Position numbers and translations under genes: made by a program. Shown piece after piece: positions 7,290-16,294 of a stretch of 16,384 nucleotides of DNA. The stretch's first letter is position 1; each line of letters starts with the position of its first letter. Source of the stretch: an uncultured Nitrospirota bacterium (lineage in GTDB: Bacteria > Nitrospinota > Nitrospinia > SZUA-224); NCBI GenBank assembly GCA_913009285.1, contig CAJVYE010000003.1, forward strand, positions 1 through 16,384. Direction: 5' to 3'. The notes beneath the pieces were generated by a model, which was given only the letters and a program-made list of their open reading frames with translations, was not told the origin of the DNA and did no database searches.

Positions 7290-9854
7290 ATGCAATTTAG
7301 ATCAAAAATCAGAAAGGTATTATTTCAGGTGGGTGTTGTGTGTTTATCTATTGTGTTTATGTCCGTTTTGAACGTCAAGAGTGTTAATGCCGCTGATGCT
7401 ATTCAATGGCCTGTACAGCGCGTTATTGTAGATAAGGCATGGTTGGATAACGAGTACGGAGGCGATGTTACTAAAGCCAATGTGCTCTTTATTGAAGTAA
7501 CTTCAGATGAGGCAGATATGTTACATCCATATGGGTTTAGTGGGAGGCATATAAAAACCATACCTTCAGAATATTCACTGCATACCCCATGGCCTACCAA
7601 CCTTTCTAACCCTCCTGTGACGCTTGAGACTCCCAAGTTTGGATTGGATACAATGAAAAACAGTGCAGATTTGTCTTGTCCTGACTATCCTAATGGGAAT
7701 TGTATTAATAAAGATCCTGGTATGCTAGGCCTACTCGATCCCCAAGTTATTGTTGCTGCTGAATATTTTAAAAAGATGGGCATTAGTCATGGAGATCCCA
7801 GTGCCAAACACAATGATATCCCAATCGTTATTTATACAGACCGCTTACCTCATGATTATGCTTTTATAGCATTGCTTTACTGGCTTCTGGAGTATTATGG
7901 TTATCCTGAGGATAAATTACATGTGCTGGATGGTGGATTACAGAGGTGGGCGGCTGAAGACGGCGCTACAGTGACCGGTCCAGGTGATCAAATAGACCCG
8001 AATGATTACAATTTTATCCCAGATTTAAAACCGGAGTTGCTTGGAGAGAAGACCTTTATACAAGCGGTAACAAAGGATGTAATTAATGGCATTCTAATAG
8101 ATATACGTTCACCACGTGATGAAAATCCATATCCCATAGAGCCTGGACGAAAAAGTTGGCCTGCATATCCGTGGTGGGACCCTGCATATGGCTATCACAT
8201 CCCGAAAGACGGATGGTATGACTGGCATTTTTCATGGGAAGAACAATCTGGTCCTGATCCTGAGAATTTTGGAAAAAAATTGGTATGGGAAGAATGGAAG
8301 AATAAAGGGGTATTAGAAGCACATATCTCATCAGTTTTTAATGAAGCTAATAAGACGATTGATAAGAACAATGATCCTATTATTTTCTATTGCTCATGTG
8401 AAGGGACAGCCTCGGCATCTGGTTATCTGACCTTTAAGGCTCTCGGATATAAAAAAGTTCGTAATTATCAGGGAGGACTCGATGATTGGGTCTCTTCTTC
8501 AATGGATGATTATATGGGTAATCTGACAACCCAAGGGAAGAAGATGAGTGATGGTACAATAGTGGTAGATAATTCATGGGCTAACAGGAGTGGGAACTGG
8601 ATGGTAGTAGGTGATGACATAAATGGAGTTGACCCGTTTCCTGATTTAGATGGGGGAAAGTATCGCTTTTATCGAATAATCAGGGAAGAGGGCGCCTTTC
8701 TAAATTTTGATTACCTCAAAAGTAATGGCAAAGCCTCGATCACATGGGTTCCTGATATACTTGTTAATGGCAGTTATGAGGTGTATGTATGGTTAAATAA
8801 GGATGTTTCTTCTTTGGAACATACCTATGTGATAAATTATAATGGTGGTCAGGATACAACAGCTAAAATCAAACCTTCTACCACTGGCTGGCATTTATTA
8901 GCCGGAGAAAAAGCGCAAACCTTTACCGAGTGTGGTGGTGATAAATCTTATTCCTTTTATTCCTTTGAGGAAGGGAGGAGTGGAAGTGTAATGTTAAGTG
9001 CCAGTGGTGCGGATTTTTATGCTGATGCTGTTATGTTTTATAAATTATCAGACTTTGGGACAGATTCAGATTCAGATGGGATACCTGATTACAAAGAAGA
9101 GGAGATAGGCTCTGATCCAAATTCAAATGATACAGATGGTGATGGTATATTAGATAGTATTGAAGCAGGTGATCTGTGTGAACCACCTAAAGATTCCGAT
9201 AAAGATGGTATCTTTGATATCTTCGAATATGATAAGTCGGCCAATAATGCAGCTATCATAGAGTGTATAATATTGGATGATCTTGGACTGTCGGGCTTTG
9301 CAGGTGAAATACTTAAGATAGAGACCGACACAGGAACACTATCCTTTACTCAAGCCGCTACTCAGCCAACGCCATTATCAAAGGGGCCTGATTTTGACTC
9401 TGATGATGATTATACTTATGAGTACCCTCTGGGACTCTATTCGTTTAATGTAGATGGTGCTTCCACCGCTACCGTTACAATAACCCTTCCTGAGGGTATA
9501 GTTATCCCAACTGATACCATCTATCGTAAGGCGAAGACGAATGATAAGGGGGATATTTTCTATACAACCTTTCAGGGTGTTGAGGGTCTGAATGATGGAG
9601 ACAATATATTTACACTCACACTAATAGATGGTGGTGATGGTGATGCTGATGGTGAAGTTAATGATAAAATAGTCGATCCTGGTGGCCCTGCTATTCGTAT
9701 CCCTAAGCCTAAAGAGAGAACCATAGGTGGTGTTGGAGACTGCTTTATCACTACAGCGGGTTATTATGGTTTACATTGGGGAATATTGGCTGTAACCTTG
9801 CTGTTGGCTCTAGTGGTCTTATCCGTACTCCTTAGCCAGAGGAGACGATCATGA
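7290..9854 (+). CDS. Exported tandem-rhodanese protein (Cys-x-Cys form) with golvesin-like, thrombospondin-3 and C-terminal anchor domains
   Basis: The 854-residue protein starts with a signal peptide (likely cut after SVNA, residue 34). Two rhodanese-like domains follow. The first (about 44-225) lacks a catalytic Cys (VIYTDRLPHDY) but keeps LHVLDGGLQRW. The second (about 250-403) has FYCSCEGTAS, with Cys368 and Cys370, and ends NYQGGLDDW. The loop is atypical: Gly lies four residues after the first Cys, where sulfurtransferases have C-x-x-G. Cys130 and Cys138 form another pair shared with the next gene. Next come a golvesin C-terminal-like domain (about 424-585), calcium-type DxDxDG thrombospondin-3 repeats (591-648), a segment resembling the choice-of-anchor U domain (about 655-803), and a C-terminal CFI motif, membrane helix and RRR tail. 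A perfect AAGGAGG lies seven bases before the ATG. It probably handles sulfur or selenium at the cell surface; substrate unknown. Confidence 0.9.
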   Translation: MQFRSKIRKVLFQVGVVCLSIVFMSVLNVKSVNAADAIQWPVQRVIVDKAWLDNEYGGDVTKANVLFIEVTSDEADMLHPYGFSGRHIKTIPSEYSLHTPWPTNLSNPPVTLETPKFGLDTMKNSADLSCPDYPNGNCINKDPGMLGLLDPQVIVAAEYFKKMGISHGDPSAKHNDIPIVIYTDRLPHDYAFIALLYWLLEYYGYPEDKLHVLDGGLQRWAAEDGATVTGPGDQIDPNDYNFIPDLKPELLGEKTFIQAVTKDVINGILIDIRSPRDENPYPIEPGRKSWPAYPWWDPAYGYHIPKDGWYDWHFSWEEQSGPDPENFGKKLVWEEWKNKGVLEAHISSVFNEANKTIDKNNDPIIFYCSCEGTASASGYLTFKALGYKKVRNYQGGLDDWVSSSMDDYMGNLTTQGKKMSDGTIVVDNSWANRSGNWMVVGDDINGVDPFPDLDGGKYRFYRIIREEGAFLNFDYLKSNGKASITWVPDILVNGSYEVYVWLNKDVSSLEHTYVINYNGGQDTTAKIKPSTTGWHLLAGEKAQTFTECGGDKSYSFYSFEEGRSGSVMLSASGADFYADAVMFYKLSDFGTDSDSDGIPDYKEEEIGSDPNSNDTDGDGILDSIEAGDLCEPPKDSDKDGIFDIFEYDKSANNAAIIECIILDDLGLSGFAGEILKIETDTGTLSFTQAATQPTPLSKGPDFDSDDDYTYEYPLGLYSFNVDGASTATVTITLPEGIVIPTDTIYRKAKTNDKGDIFYTTFQGVEGLNDGDNIFTLTLIDGGDGDADGEVNDKIVDPGGPAIRIPKPKERTIGGVGDCFITTAGYYGLHWGILAVTLLLALVVLSVLLSQRRRS

Positions 9855-9932
9855 CGATAGAAAAATTAGTGCTGCGGTGTTTGCAGTGAAATCAACGTTA
9901 ATCTGCGTCCTATGAAGGGTATTTTTATCTGT

Positions 9933-9973
9933 AAAAACAGGATGACCTTTGCTTTAGGTCATCCTGTTTTTTT
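9933..9973. terminator. Strong rho-independent terminator
   Basis: AACAGGATGACCT and AGGTCATCCTGTT pair perfectly around a TTGCTTT loop, with five A on the left and a run of seven T on the right. It therefore works for plus-strand transcription from the upstream rhodanese gene and could also work in reverse. It makes co-transcription of the two rhodanese genes unlikely. Confidence 0.9.
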
Positions 9974-10025
9974 GCAATTGTTCAAGTATTATAGCCACAA
10001 AGGTAAAAGAGTTATAGATAATGTC

Positions 10026-10130
10026 CGTTGATAGTTGTCAATTGTCCCTTGCAAAAAATCGGATAGTGTACGTGTTTTATAGTTTATAGTCAGCTGTATT
10101 TGTATTCCAAACAACAGACAACTAACAACG
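10026..10130. repeat. Weak inverted repeat with GTTGTC motifs
   Basis: CGTTGATAGTTGTC (10026-10039) is complementary to 10117-10130 at 13 of 14 positions. The surrounding sequence is rich in TTGTC/GACAA heptad-like repeats. It lies in the 348-base gap between the rhodanese genes, which holds the terminator and no other gene. I could not find a convincing promoter for the downstream gene here. Confidence 0.4.
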
Positions 10131-10202
10131 TCCAACTGACAACAATCGACTAATACCACAATGTTCTCTGTGAATTCCGTGGTAAATTAATGGAGGAGAG
10201 AG

Positions 10203-11990
10203 ATGGGGCTTAATGCAAAGATCAAGAAGTTCTTATTGCAGACAGCAATAGTAGGAATATCTATTATTCTGGTATCATTTATAAGCGTCAGGAATGTAAC
10301 TTGCTTTGAGATAAAGGACTGGATCATTGTTGATAAGGCATGGCTTGATAAGAATCTGGGTGGGAATGATAAAGACATTACTACACAGGGAACAGAAGAC
10401 CCTTCAAATCCAACAGTGCTCTTTATAGAAGTGGCCCCTGATAGTGAGTATACTGGATGGAACAGTATTGAAAATAAATGGGGTACCTTTAAAGGATATG
10501 CATCTGAACATATCGGCAAAAAAAAGGGTGGCAAGATATTGTGGGAAGCTATACACACTGAATGGCCTAGTGCTGTTGATAGAGATACAAGCAAATGGGC
10601 CCCCGGTATTCAGCCGAATCATTATCCTAATTTTGTATTAGATACAATGAAATCGAGTGCAGATGTATCATGCCTGACTACTGAGAATAAGTGGTGTACT
10701 CGAAAGGCCCCTGGTATGTTGGGGCTACTCGATCCTATTACAGCAACAAATGAGTTAAAGAAATTTGGTGTCAGTCATGGTGTGTCTTCTGCAAAAAACA
10801 ATGATATCCATATAGTGATCTATGCAGAACTTCTTCATCATGATTATCTTTATGCAACTACCCTTTACTGGCTTTTTGATTTTTACGGCTATCCCTCTAA
10901 GAATCTGCATATACTAAACGGTGGTAAACAGAAGTGGAAGAATGATGGCGGGCCTGTAGTCTCTGGTAAAGGGCCAACAATAAATCCGGCTGATTATAGA
11001 TTTATTCCAAAACTAAGGCCTACGATATTAGCAGACAAGACCTTGATACGTGCTGTAACAAAAGGCGTAATGAAGGGGATAATACTTGATGTACGTGGTG
11101 ATCGTGCCAATTGTAAGGATCCATTAGAACCTGGAGGGATCCCAGGGTGGCCTTCTTCACCAAATTGGTGGGACCCTATGCAGGGGTATCACATTCCAAA
11201 TGACGAGCCTTTTTCTTGGGATGATTCACTAGAGAAGAATGCTGAGGGTAAGTGTATAGATTATAAAGGTGAGTGTGTGTGGAAGTATGGATTAGAAGCA
11301 GGGCTAAAGAAGACCTTTGAAGCAAGATCGATTGGAAAGGACGATCTTATTATCCTCTATTGATCATGAGAGGGTGAGACCTCGTCACATAGTTATGTGA
11401 CATTAAAGGCACTTGGATATACAAATGTTAGGAATTATTGGGGCGGGACAGAGGATTGGGTCTTTTCCTCCATGAATGATATGATGGCTAATCTCCTTTC
11501 AAACCACAAGTGGACAGATGGAACAATCGTGGTTGACAATGTATGGGCTAACAGGAGTGGCAAATGGTCAGTAATAGGGGATGATATAACAAGAGATCCA
11601 CATGGTCATGATTTTTCAACAAAGATTGTTTCAGGTACCTTTCTAAACTATAATTACCTCCTTAGTAATAGTAAGGCCTCGATCTCATGGGTTCCAGAGA
11701 TCCCTGTAACTGGCAATTACGAGGTATATGTATGGTTAAACAATAAGGTTTCTTCCAAGAATCATACCTATACGGTTAATTACAGAGGTAGTAAAGATAC
11801 TATTACCGTCACCCCCAAGCATATAGGTTGGCATTTGTTGGCAGGGAAGAAGGCAAAAAAAGGAACAATATCCAAAAAGACCTATCAATATTATCGGTTT
11901 AATAAGGGGATGAAGGGTAGTATAATACTGAACACAGATACAAAAAATATATATGCTGATGCAGTAATGTTTTATAGGGTGCCTGAATAA
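10203..11990 (+). CDS. Predicted selenoprotein: exported tandem-rhodanese protein with a Sec-x-Sec active loop
   Basis: Read through two in-frame TGA codons (11361-11363 and 11367-11369), this is a 595-residue paralogue of the preceding gene. It has an N-terminal signal segment (about 1-34), a degenerate first rhodanese domain (about 40-255, with the shared Cys157/Cys165 pair), a second rhodanese domain (about 275-422) and a golvesin-like domain (about 440-593) ending YADAVMFYRVPE. It lacks the thrombospondin repeats and membrane anchor of the paralogue. The TGAs are codons 387 and 389 and align with Cys368 and Cys370 next door (LY-U-S-U-EGETSS against FY-C-S-C-EGTASA). Homology continues in frame for about 200 residues to TAA. 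A stem-loop follows the second TGA. GGAGG lies six bases before the ATG. Sec insertion is inferred, not shown. Conventional calling gives two fragments, 10203-11363 and 11397-11990. Confidence 0.85.
11384..11401 (+). promoter_or_regulatory. Candidate bacterial SECIS stem-loop
   Basis: GTCACATA-GT-TATGTGAC is a perfect 8-bp inverted repeat inside the coding frame, beginning 14 bases after the second TGA and 20 after the first. In RNA the likely form is a 6-7 bp stem with a small loop containing GU (AGUU or UAGUUA). The UGA-to-loop distance is about 22 bases for the second UGA and 28 for the first, within the 16-37 range used for bacterial SECIS elements. The equivalent region of the Cys paralogue (about 8414-8431) has no such stem. 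A smaller hairpin (11370-11383, GAGG/CCTC) lies just before it. Confidence 0.7.
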
Positions 11991-12047
11991 ACTGTTCAAA
12001 TCGTTTATAAACCGTTCAAGCCGTTTGAACTGTTTAAACTGTTGTAA

Positions 12048-12291
12048 CCGTTCACAGTTTGAAATTGGAAATTAGAAATTGGAAATTTGTGTTATCGTAG
12101 TAATTCACCACGAAAAGACACGGAATATCACTGGAATTTATTAATAGGACTTTATCTCACGATGAAGTTCCATTAATAAATCTCAGTGTAAATCCGTGAA
12201 TATCCGTGGTAACGTATTATGCTTTTTAAGGATTAAAATTATGGCTGAACTATTACCTAATTTCTAATTTCCAATTTCAAACTGTGAACGG
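12048..12291. repeat. 244-bp fold-back element with 33-bp perfect inverted ends
   Basis: Positions 12048-12080 and 12259-12291 are perfect 33-bp inverted repeats, beginning CCGTTCACAGTTTGAAATTG. The interior also folds back: a CACCACG...GACACGG...CACTG...TTTATTAAT stretch after 12105 is complementary to 12160-12215. The right end lies 10 bases from the secA stop codon. Just outside the left end (11995-12047) are degenerate repeats of CCGTTCAA / TTTGAAC. I saw no clean target-site duplication. It fills most of the gap between the selenoprotein gene and secA. Confidence 0.85.
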
Positions 12292-12301
12292 ATACAAATT
12301 C

Positions 12302-14893
12302 TTATTGTCCACAACATTTCTTATACTTTTTTCCACTCCCGCAGTGGCATGGTTCATTTCTCCCTATCTTCTTTTCCTTTCTCTTCACCGTTGTTACAGT
12401 TGCAGTTTCACCTCCACCTCTACTCGACTGAGAAAGCTCTCCCCTGTGTTCCATAACCCTCTGTCTAGTATGGACTCTGGCAAACCCATCTTCCCTTTCA
12501 CTGGTAATCTGAAGCTTAAAGATATACTCAGTTATTCCCTCCCTTATACGCCTTATCATATCCATAAACATCTCATACCCTTCTCTCTTATACTCATTAA
12601 GGGGATCCTTCTGGGCATAACCACGCAGTCCTATTCCCTCTTTTAGATGATCCATTGCAAGAAGATGATCCTTCCAGAGATTATCAATAATCTGCAGCAT
12701 CACCATCTTCTCCAGATATCGCATCATCTCATTTCCTAACTCCTGCTCCTTGTTCTCGTAATTTGCATGGATTACATCTAATAATAGCTCCTTAAGCTTT
12801 TCCTGATTCGTATCAGCAATCTTTAGCCCTTCTTTACCGGTTATCCGTAACTCCTTTGATCCGTCACCACTATCAGTAGTAATATCCATAGAGAATTGTC
12901 TGCTCAGTCCATCCCTCAATCCCTCCAGATCCCACTCTTCAGGATAGACATCCTCATTTGCATAGAGAGAGATGATATTATCCAACACATCTGCTATCAT
13001 CTCAAAGATACTCTCCTTGAGATTCTCCCCTTCCAGAACCTGCCTTCTCTGTTCATAGATGACCTCACGCTGTTTGTTCATTACATCATCATATTCAAGG
13101 AGATGTTTCCTTATATCAAAATTACGTCCCTCAACCTTACGCTGGGCATTCTCAATAGCCTTTGAGATCATCTTATGCTCTATGGGCTGCCCATCATTCA
13201 TACCTAATTTCCCCATTATCCCTGATATCCGGTCCGATCCAAATATTCTCAAGAGATCATCCTCTAATGAAAGATAGAAACGAGAAGAACCTGGATCTCC
13301 TTGTCTTCCAGATCTTCCTCTCAACTGATTATCTATTCTTCTACTCTCATGTCTCTCTGTTCCTAGAATATGTAATCCTCCTCTCTCTGCTATCCCTTCT
13401 CCAAGGACAATATCTGTTCCTCTTCCAGCCATGTTTGTAGCTATAGTAACCGCTTCCTTCTGACCGGCATCTTGAACGATCTCTGCCTCTTTTTCATGGT
13501 ATTTGGCATTTAGTACATGATGCCTTATACCCTTCTTCTTTAACATCCTGCTCAACTTTTCAGAATTCTCTATCGATATTGTCCCTACCAGTACCGGACG
13601 TCCTTTCTTGTGTAACTCCTCTATTTCATTTACAGCGGCATTAAATTTTTCTCTTTCTGTTCTGTATATCACGTCCGGATATGAATTCCGAACCAGTGAT
13701 CTATTTGGAGGTATTACAACAACCTCAAGTTTATATATATCGTTAAATTCTGATGCCTCAGTATCTGCTGTACCAGTCATCCCTGCAAGCTTATTATATA
13801 GTCTGAAATAATTTTGAAAGGTGATAGATGCAAGTGTCTGGTTCTCGCTCTCTATCTTTACACCCTCTTTTGCCTCTAAGGCCTGATGGAGCCCCTCACT
13901 GTATCTTCTGCCGGGCATCATCCTTCCTGTAAACTCATCAACTATGATTACCTCCCCATTCTTTACAACATAGTCTACATCGTTCTTAAAGAGAGCATGT
14001 GCCTTTAATGCCTGATTTACATGGTGGAGTATCTCCATATTGGAAGGATCATAAATATTATCTGTTGCTAGGAGTTTTTCTACATGACCGACTCCATCAT
14101 CAGTCAATGCCACGGTTCTTGTCTTCTCCTCGACCTGATAGTCCTTATCTTTTTTTAGGTTGGGAATTATTCTGTTGATTTTATAATACTTATCTGTTGA
14201 TTCCTCAGAGGGACCTGAGATTATCAGAGGTGTACGTGCCTCATCAATCAGAATACTATCTACCTCATCAACTATGGCATAGTTCAAAACCTTCTGGACG
14301 TAATTCTCAATAGAGAACTTCATATTATCTCTAAGATAATCAAAACCAAACTCATTATTAGTACCATATGTGACATCAGCCCTGTAAGCCTCCTGTCTCT
14401 CAGTATCACCGAGACCATGTTGTATTGTCCCTACCGTCAAACCTAAAAATTTATATATCTTACCCATCCATTCACTATCTCTACTAGCAAGATAATCGTT
14501 AACTGTAATTACATGGACACCCTTCCCAGTCAGGCTATTGAGGTACACAGGTAGAGTAGCAACTAGGGTCTTACCCTCACCTGTTGCCATCTCAGCGATC
14601 TTACCTTCATGAAGAACCACCCCTCCCATCAACTGGACATCGAAATGACGCATATTCAGGGTCCTTCTGGCTACCTCGCGGACAACAGCAAATGCCTCGC
14701 AGAGGATATCTTCTATATTAGCACCTCTATCAAGAGTCTCCTTAAATTCTGGTGTCTTTGCCTTTAACTCCTGATCAGAGAGCTCTTTGATTTTAGGTTC
14801 AAATTGATTTATCTTCTCCACGTAAACCTGCAGCCTTTTTATCTCTCTATCATTCTTACTCCCCACTATCTTCTTTAAAAATTGGCCTATCAT
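12302..14893 (-). CDS. secA: Preprotein translocase ATPase SecA
   Basis: SecA is the ATP-driven motor that pushes unfolded preproteins through SecYEG. At 863 residues it is of normal length. Walker A is MATGEGKT (102-109) and Walker B contains DEVD (209-212), followed by [15 protein letters not shown]. Nucleotide-binding domain 2 has [10 protein letters not shown] and [12 protein letters not shown]; the scaffold and wing region includes [11 protein letters not shown]. The C-terminus carries the zinc-binding SEC-C motif [16 protein letters not shown] (Cys849, Cys851, Cys860, Cys861), which in E. coli contacts SecB and lipids. The ATG at 14893 has GGAG five bases upstream. It is separated from the M23 gene by that gene's terminator, so it probably has its own promoter in 14894-15160. 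Confidence 0.97.
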   Translation of the reverse strand: MIGQFLKKIVGSKNDREIKRLQVYVEKINQFEPKIKELSDQELKAKTPEFKETLDRGANIEDILCEAFAVVREVARRTLNMRHFDVQLMGGVVLHEGKIAEMATGEGKTLVATLPVYLNSLTGKGVHVITVNDYLASRDSEWMGKIYKFLGLTVGTIQHGLGDTERQEAYRADVTYGTNNEFGFDYLRDNMKFSIENYVQKVLNYAIVDEVDSILIDEARTPLIISGPSEESTDKYYKINRIIPNLKKDKDYQVEEKTRTVALTDDGVGHVEKLLATDNIYDPSNMEILHHVNQALKAHALFKNDVDYVVKNGEVIIVDEFTGRMMPGRRYSEGLHQALEAKEGVKIESENQTLASITFQNYFRLYNKLAGMTGTADTEASEFNDIYKLEVVVIPPNRSLVRNSYPDVIYRTEREKFNAAVNEIEELHKKGRPVLVGTISIENSEKLSRMLKKKGIRHHVLNAKYHEKEAEIVQDAGQKEAVTIATNMAGRGTDIVLGEGIAERGGLHILGTERHESRRIDNQLRGRSGRQGDPGSSRFYLSLEDDLLRIFGSDRISGIMGKLGMNDGQPIEHKMISKAIENAQRKVEGRNFDIRKHLLEYDDVMNKQREVIYEQRRQVLEGENLKESIFEMIADVLDNIISLYANEDVYPEEWDLEGLRDGLSRQFSMDITTDSGDGSKELRITGKEGLKIADTNQEKLKELLLDVIHANYENKEQELGNEMMRYLEKMVMLQIIDNLWKDHLLAMDHLKEGIGLRGYAQKDPLNEYKREGYEMFMDMIRRIREGITEYIFKLQITSEREDGFARVHTRQRVMEHRGELSQSSRGGGETATVTTVKRKEKKIGRNEPCHCGSGKKYKKCCGQ

Positions 14894-14949
14894 TTTATCT
14901 CCATTAATAAATTATTCTCTTTCATGTAACCAGAAATTGAAAACTGATA

Positions 14950-15105
14950 AAAATCAAAGATTAAAGATAAAAAATCAAAATGACAGATTAAAAGTCAAAA
15001 ATGAATAGAGAAACGAATACTTAACCTTGACAGTCAAGGGATAATTCTTACATTTTGATTTATCGTTTTGCATTTTGATTTTTTATTTTTAATTTGGTTT
15101 TGAGT
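14950..15105. repeat. AT-rich fold-back repeat upstream of secA
   Basis: ATAAAAAATCAAAATG (14967-14982) is perfectly complementary to 15071-15086. Pairing extends less perfectly on both sides: outer AAATCAAAGATTAAAG against AAACCAAATTAAAA, inner AGTCAAAAATG against AAATCAAAATG. The arms are low-complexity, so part of the match could be chance, but the order and spacing match throughout. The element lies in the secA upstream region, which otherwise shows no gene. Confidence 0.65.
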
Positions 15106-15163
15106 AGCTCAACTTTTTTACAAAAAGACCTAATATTATCTTAACATAAAATGTCTTATAAAC

Positions 15164-15202
15164 AAAAAAAACCCTGAAGAGTTAACTAACTCTATCAGGG
15201 TT
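15164..15202 (-). terminator. Rho-independent terminator of the M23 peptidase gene
   Basis: Read on the minus strand, AACCCTGA pairs with TCAGGGTT, and an inner GAGTTA/TAACTC stem follows after a small internal loop; a run of seven T comes after. It lies about 40 bases past the M23 stop codon and separates that transcript from secA. Confidence 0.85.
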
Positions 15203-15241
15203 CTCCTTATCTCGTAATAATGGTAATTAAACTGAAGGGCT

Positions 15242-16183
15242 CTAATAATAATCTAAATTGTTATCCAGGATATATCTGAATGGGTTTACCTGAACACCAT
15301 TTACAATGACTTCGTAATGGAGATGAGAACCTGTACTACGTCCTGTATTCCCTACTAAAGCTATAAGCTGTCCCCTCTTTACCCTATCACCAACCTTTAC
15401 TAAGTGCTTCGAATTATGACCATATCTGGTAACAATACCATATCCATGATCGATCTCCAATACATTCCCATATCCGTAATCCCTCCCTGTACGAATCACA
15501 ACCCCGTCCGCAGGAGAAATAATAGAAGATTTGATCCTTGTGGCAATATCTAACCCTTCGTGCATCTCCCTTACACCTGTAAATGGTGACTTTCTGTAGC
15601 CAAACCTTGAAGTAACCCATCCCTTTGTCGGCCATATAGAGGGAGTAGCAGAAAGGAGTGATGTCTGATCCTTGAAGAATTCATCCAATTTCTGGAAACT
15701 TATCTCCTGTAAGTCGGCCTGAAGTTTAAGATGTTTCAGATCTTCATGCAGACCCCCAATAATACTACCAGAATGATCCTTTGAGGTTGAATAAAAACTC
15801 TCGGATCTTTCTTTATCTGCCCCACCAACACCCCATGCTTTGTGGAAGGAATTCTCAGAGTCCTCTAATGAAGTCATAATCCGCAACTTCTTATCGAATA
15901 TCTCAAGCCGCACCATCTGACCCTCAAAGTCCTTGACCCTTTGAGCAAATTTCTCTATCTGTGCCTTTTGGATCTTTGTTTCCTTACGAAAACCCTCTAT
16001 CTCCGCTACCTCCTTTTTCATCTCTATATAACGATTAGTAAAAAAAATAGAGGTAACAATGGAACAGATTATAAAGAGGCAGGAAAGGATGGTGAATGTC
16101 TGTACTATAAACTTTGATATAATGATTTTACGAGGCTTGCCAATCATATCAGGAAACACCATTATTGTATATTTTCCTTTCAT
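15242..16183 (-). CDS. Membrane-anchored M23-family peptidase (LytM domain) with coiled coil
   Basis: This is a peptidoglycan endopeptidase or a regulator of one, held in the inner membrane with its domain in the periplasm. Of its 313 residues, about 27-48 form the membrane segment, 52-100 a coiled coil and 180-305 the M23 domain. The zinc and catalytic motifs are intact: His208 and Asp212 (HEGLD), His256 (YGHNS) and His287-x-His289 (HLHYEV), so it should be an active enzyme, unlike EnvC or NlpD. GWVTSRFGYRKSP and ADGVVIRTGRDYGYGN are typical of the family. The ATG at 16183 follows AGGAGG at ideal spacing. It has its own terminator. M23 genes often lie beside secA or bactofilin genes in such genomes, but no bactofilin is visible here. 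Confidence 0.93.
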   Translation of the reverse strand: MKGKYTIMVFPDMIGKPRKIIISKFIVQTFTILSCLFIICSIVTSIFFTNRYIEMKKEVAEIEGFRKETKIQKAQIEKFAQRVKDFEGQMVRLEIFDKKLRIMTSLEDSENSFHKAWGVGGADKERSESFYSTSKDHSGSIIGGLHEDLKHLKLQADLQEISFQKLDEFFKDQTSLLSATPSIWPTKGWVTSRFGYRKSPFTGVREMHEGLDIATRIKSSIISPADGVVIRTGRDYGYGNVLEIDHGYGIVTRYGHNSKHLVKVGDRVKRGQLIALVGNTGRSTGSHLHYEVIVNGVQVNPFRYILDNNLDYY

Positions 16184-16240
16184 TATACCTCCTTTCAGTC
16201 AAATTATGTAGTTTATGCAGATTTAATTAAAGTTTTATAT

Positions 16241-16269
16241 TTTTAACACATCTATCATACTTTTGTCAA
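16241..16269 (-). promoter_or_regulatory. Candidate sigma70 promoter for the M23 gene
   Basis: On the minus strand, TTGACA (16264-16269) is followed after 17 bases by TTAAAA (16241-16246). The -35 box is perfect and the -10 box is weak. The start codon is about 57 bases downstream. Confidence 0.45.
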
Positions 16270-16294
16270 GTGATTTTTCGGCTTGCTATTTTAT

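Noticed and set aside
11397..11990. Separate gene starting at GTG 11397
   Set aside because: The GTG lies inside the SECIS-like stem, has no ribosome-binding site, and the product would be half a rhodanese domain plus the golvesin-like domain. It continues the upstream frame exactly.
10203..11990. Pseudogene broken by nonsense mutations
   Set aside because: Both stops are TGA, both coincide with conserved Cys codons, and no other stop or frameshift occurs in 595 codons. Decay would not produce that pattern.
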